A stretch of 64,000 bases of DNA, from NCBI GenBank assembly GCA_022495995.1, contig JAFEMH010002606.1, positions 62,001-126,000 of the forward strand, read 5' to 3'. The DNA is from Adenophora triphylla var. japonica (lineage: Eukaryota; Streptophyta; Magnoliopsida; Asterales; Campanulaceae). Of this stretch, positions 61,270 to 64,000 are shown piece after piece (position 1 is the stretch's first letter; each line of letters begins with the position of its first letter). The notes under the pieces were generated by a model. The model worked only from the letters and a program-made list of their open reading frames with translations. It made no database searches and was not told the DNA's origin. A program made the translations under genes and the position numbers.

Positions 61270-62869
61270 TATCCCAAAGGAGAAAAGCTTTTATTTTCAA
61301 AATAAAAATCGATACTCGGTATATAGGTGGAAACCACTTACCCTTCCTGTACACTCCCTGACGTGGGAGTTGGGATAACCGGTGGTTTAACAATCCCACG
61401 TACCGGTATATCTTTTTCGAAAAAAAATAGAAAGAAAGCTTTTCCCTTTGAGCGGGTTAGACTCCCGTCGTCGATTTCATTAATCATGCTTGCTTTCTTT
61501 ACCATGCATTGCATCATTTGCATCTTGGAATCTGTGCATACTTTGAACGGGAAACAACCCGAAAAATAGCAAAAGGAGTGGAACCTGAAAAATTGATCCA
61601 TGCAGTCGTACGACTCAATCCTCCCTGGATTCTGACCGGGCGACCTCAGTGGCAATTCCACCAGGAAAAATCATGGTTAATCTGGTAGTCCTAGCAGCTT
61701 GGGGCTACTCAGCTCCATGACTGACTGGGGCTCCCAGAAAATTTACGTGCTTATGTGCTGCATTTTCCCTATCCCGAAAATCATTCCTTTAAAATACATT
61801 TCTGAAAATCTCTGTTTTAACTCAAAAAGGAACATTTTTAGGAGACCGCACACTACGCGCACCTGATATATCATGTACACTTTTGCATGCACGTCCTTCA
61901 AACCCGAGGGTGGTTCCAGCTGCAGTCACGGACAGCCTTACGATGCTCCCGGGCGCGCACGGAATCATCCCAACCTCCCCATGGCAGCCAGTGTCGACCA
62001 ATGCACAGTCCGTGTCACACGTTTCAAAAAACCGTGACTTTTGGTTGGTTTTTGGTTTAGTCCGTGTCATATAGCCCAGTTGCGTACCCTCGTAAAGGTC
62101 AAGCCTTAGTTTATAACGGAAGAAGAACTCTGCCAAAACTCCGACAAGGAAAAATTGGCGAGATCTCGACTCCGACATTGACTATTGACCTTGACCTGCA
62201 CGGAATGCGTAAGAGTCAAGACCGAGTCTTTGCCAACAAATCAAACGATCTTTCGCTCAAGCGAAGCTCTGCTAAAATTCCGACAAGGAAAAATTGGCAA
62301 GATCTTGACCCGGCATTGACTTCGATTCAAACTCACGCCCGGCGTATGCAACGAAGTTCAATGTGACACTGTGTCATCCGGCTTTTGCCGCCCGACCCAT
62401 GCCTATTATCTTCTCGGACATTACCGAAAGTCAAAACGTCATTCGCTCAAGCGAAATTCTGCCAAAATCCTATCAAGGCAGAAATACGAGACTTTCCCGG
62501 TATTGCCTTGACTATAATCCGCATCGCTCGTACGTTGAAAGTTCCTATGACCCGCTAGACCCGTTAGGAGCATTCTTTACTCTCGGTCGGTGGGATCCGC
62601 GTGCCCTATAGGACCCTCGCCCGGGGCCGCCCACCCCGGGAGGTCGAAATACGGGTGGAATACGAGGGGCTTATAGACGTAGTGACGGAACCCACCGATC
62701 CAGATCTAGAGTAGTTACGAAAAAGAAGGGCAAACCCCCTTTTCCAACCAAATAGATATTAATAAAAGACACTGTTTTAAGTAAACCGGAAGATTCTAAT
62801 TTGCATATTGCCCGAGCCTTCACCTAAACACCTACCCCGAGTCTAAACCTTTCCTATCCCTTTCCCGCA
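61270..62869 (+). other. Tat-2 untranslated leader with ~130-200 bp repeated blocks
   Basis: No supported gene. CAAAACTCCGACAAGGAAAA and its variants recur near 62133, 62273 and 62463, each associated with TCTGC(C/T)AAAA. The last two are preceded by CGCTCAAGCGAA, which can form a small stem-loop. Confidence 0.7.
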
Positions 62870-63010
62870 ATGAGAAAGAAGTGGGTGAGAACACCGGTCG
62901 CCGACTTGCTAGCGCAGAATTCTCGACGTTCGCCAGAATCCTCGGTTTGGTCGACCCGTAAAGTCGAATGTCCGATTCGACAGAGAACATCACCGGTTTG
63001 GGTAACCAGC

Positions 63011-64000
63011 ATGACTAGGGAAGAAGAGCTAGCCTTAGCCTTGGAAAATAGTCGTAAGGCCCATGAGGAACAAAGCAGGCCATGCTCATTGATGCGCTAC
63101 GCCGTCATGGGGTCCAGATAGTGGTAGAGCCCAATGGTTCCTTGGTTATGGTAGAAGATGAAACTCCGTAGTAACCATCTCACCTCTAGCCTATAACCGG
63201 TGCCCTCCTCCATCCACATTTGAGCCTTTGCCAAAGACTGTCCCTTTTCAAATTTTTCCGGTATCCCAAGCCATTAGGGTCCCGACACCCTCTCCTCCTC
63301 GAGTATAAGACCCATCTTTGTTCCCTACCAACAGAGAACAAACACCACATCTATTCCCGTAACGCAGCCTCTCGCATTACCCTATGGGATTCGCTCCCTC
63401 TCCCCGCATGGGCCGTCCTGCATAACTTCCGTGCCTCGAATCAATCAAGCGACCTTTTCAACTCCCGCCCGCCACGCAGATCTTCCACCCCCAACCTTGC
63501 CAATAGGATCCCACGAGGCTCCTTTTTCCTACTTCGCAACTATGAGCCTAATTCCTATGCCTCCGGGTCGCCTCAGTGGAAACACCGGACTGTGCCAAGT
63601 TTACACCTATTTCCCTTCTAAAGACTCCCAAGCCACGGTACCAGCCTACCACCGTGCCACCCACAGCCCTGCCACCCAAATCTCGACAAGCCTCGCTTCG
63701 TAGTCGAAACCGTCCCCGACCCCAACATGACTTGGTTGATGGAACAAGTTAAGTCAATGCAGAGAAGTTCGGAGAACCGAACACCAAAAAGGCGGCATAT
63801 CGGACATCGATCCTAGCAAGATTGTCCCTCTTCCTCCAAAATTCCGGATGCCGTAGATTGAAAAATTCAACGGCACCGATTGTCCCCGACTCATATTGAA
63901 AGCTACCTTCTTGCCATGAGAGCCAAGGATCGTACACATCAGCAAATGGCCGACCATTTTCGCTGTCATTAAAGGGTTCAGCTCTTAGATGGTTCCCGCA
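63011..64000 (+). pseudogene. Tat-2 gag, frameshifted, runs off the right edge
   Basis: ATG at 63011 starts MTREEELALALENSRKAHEE, a coiled coil like the Tat-1 gag start. A frameshift leads to MLIDALRRHGVQIV and a stop near 63170. A proline-rich region follows (63200-63700) with several stops. Near 63830 LPPKFRMP, then IEKFNGTDCP, marks the start of the capsid. MRAKDRTHQQMADHF and, after another frameshift, LSLKGSALRWFP reach the Retrotrans_gag core at the window edge. Several indels make this copy non-functional. Confidence 0.75.

Larger units (their letters stand above)
59538..64000 (+). mobile_element. Tat-2: Tat/Ogre-type Ty3/gypsy element, 5' part, continues past window
   Basis: LTR from TGTGTAAGTACCC (59538) to ...ATTCACA (61248), primer site at 61250, a ~1.7 kb leader, then gag. 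The same primer site type and gag layout as Tat-1, but opposite orientation. The 3' part and second LTR lie beyond 64000. Confidence 0.8.

Overview
The window looks like a gene-poor, repeat-rich stretch of a eudicot nuclear genome. It is AT-rich, its introns are GT-AG, and its retrotransposons use plant-type primer sites. The few host genes are plant-specific: a plastid-type hexokinase, a WEB-family coiled-coil protein, and a small protein with a C-terminal AIxDCIxF motif. No bacterial or organellar genes were seen. The species cannot be named from sequence alone.

Left third (1-22.6 kb): nested transposable elements. The 3' end of a hAT element (1-1253) abuts a degraded minus-strand Tat-like Ty3 retrotransposon (Tat-1). 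The Tat-1 leader carries a ~705 bp tandem duplication. Its LTR (3584-21305) is split by a Del/Tekay-type chromovirus (4465-21169) with a 5 bp target duplication (AGTTA) and near-identical 2.85 kb LTRs around a mostly dead coding region. One Del LTR is split in turn by an Athila-like composite (12200-19625). In that composite the LTR and primer site point right, the gag-pol remnants point left, and a 91 bp direct duplication of the Del LTR flanks the insert. A Ty1/copia 3' end follows.

Middle (22.7-35 kb): a hAT element with TIRs and an 8 bp TSD (23232-26963) has a disabled transposase. Several Stowaway-like and Tourist-like MITEs and a perfect-looking foldback element follow. The nine-exon hexokinase gene lies on the minus strand (29865-32802) and appears intact. 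An ACACTGACACTTT minisatellite lies upstream of it.

35-48.9 kb: a decayed SIRE-like copia element (34806-~42220) contains a solo LTR with a 5 bp TSD. Next come the two-exon WEB-family gene (43138-45341), nested Stowaway-like MITEs and the small AIxDCIxF gene.

48.9-59.4 kb: a CACTA element inside another CACTA element. The inner one (49105-55492, TSD TAT) encodes one apparently intact TNPA-like protein of 426 residues. Its long 5' intron contains a ~0.45 kb imperfect hairpin. The outer one carries a frameshifted TNP2/TNPD-type transposase.

59.4-64 kb: a gag scrap, then the 5' LTR, primer site, repeat-rich leader and frameshifted gag of a second Tat/Ogre-type element (Tat-2) that runs off the right edge.

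A theme runs across unrelated elements. Nearly every family here carries its own short, CG-dense, near-palindromic motif, clustered in its LTR U3 or subterminal region, against an AT-rich background.
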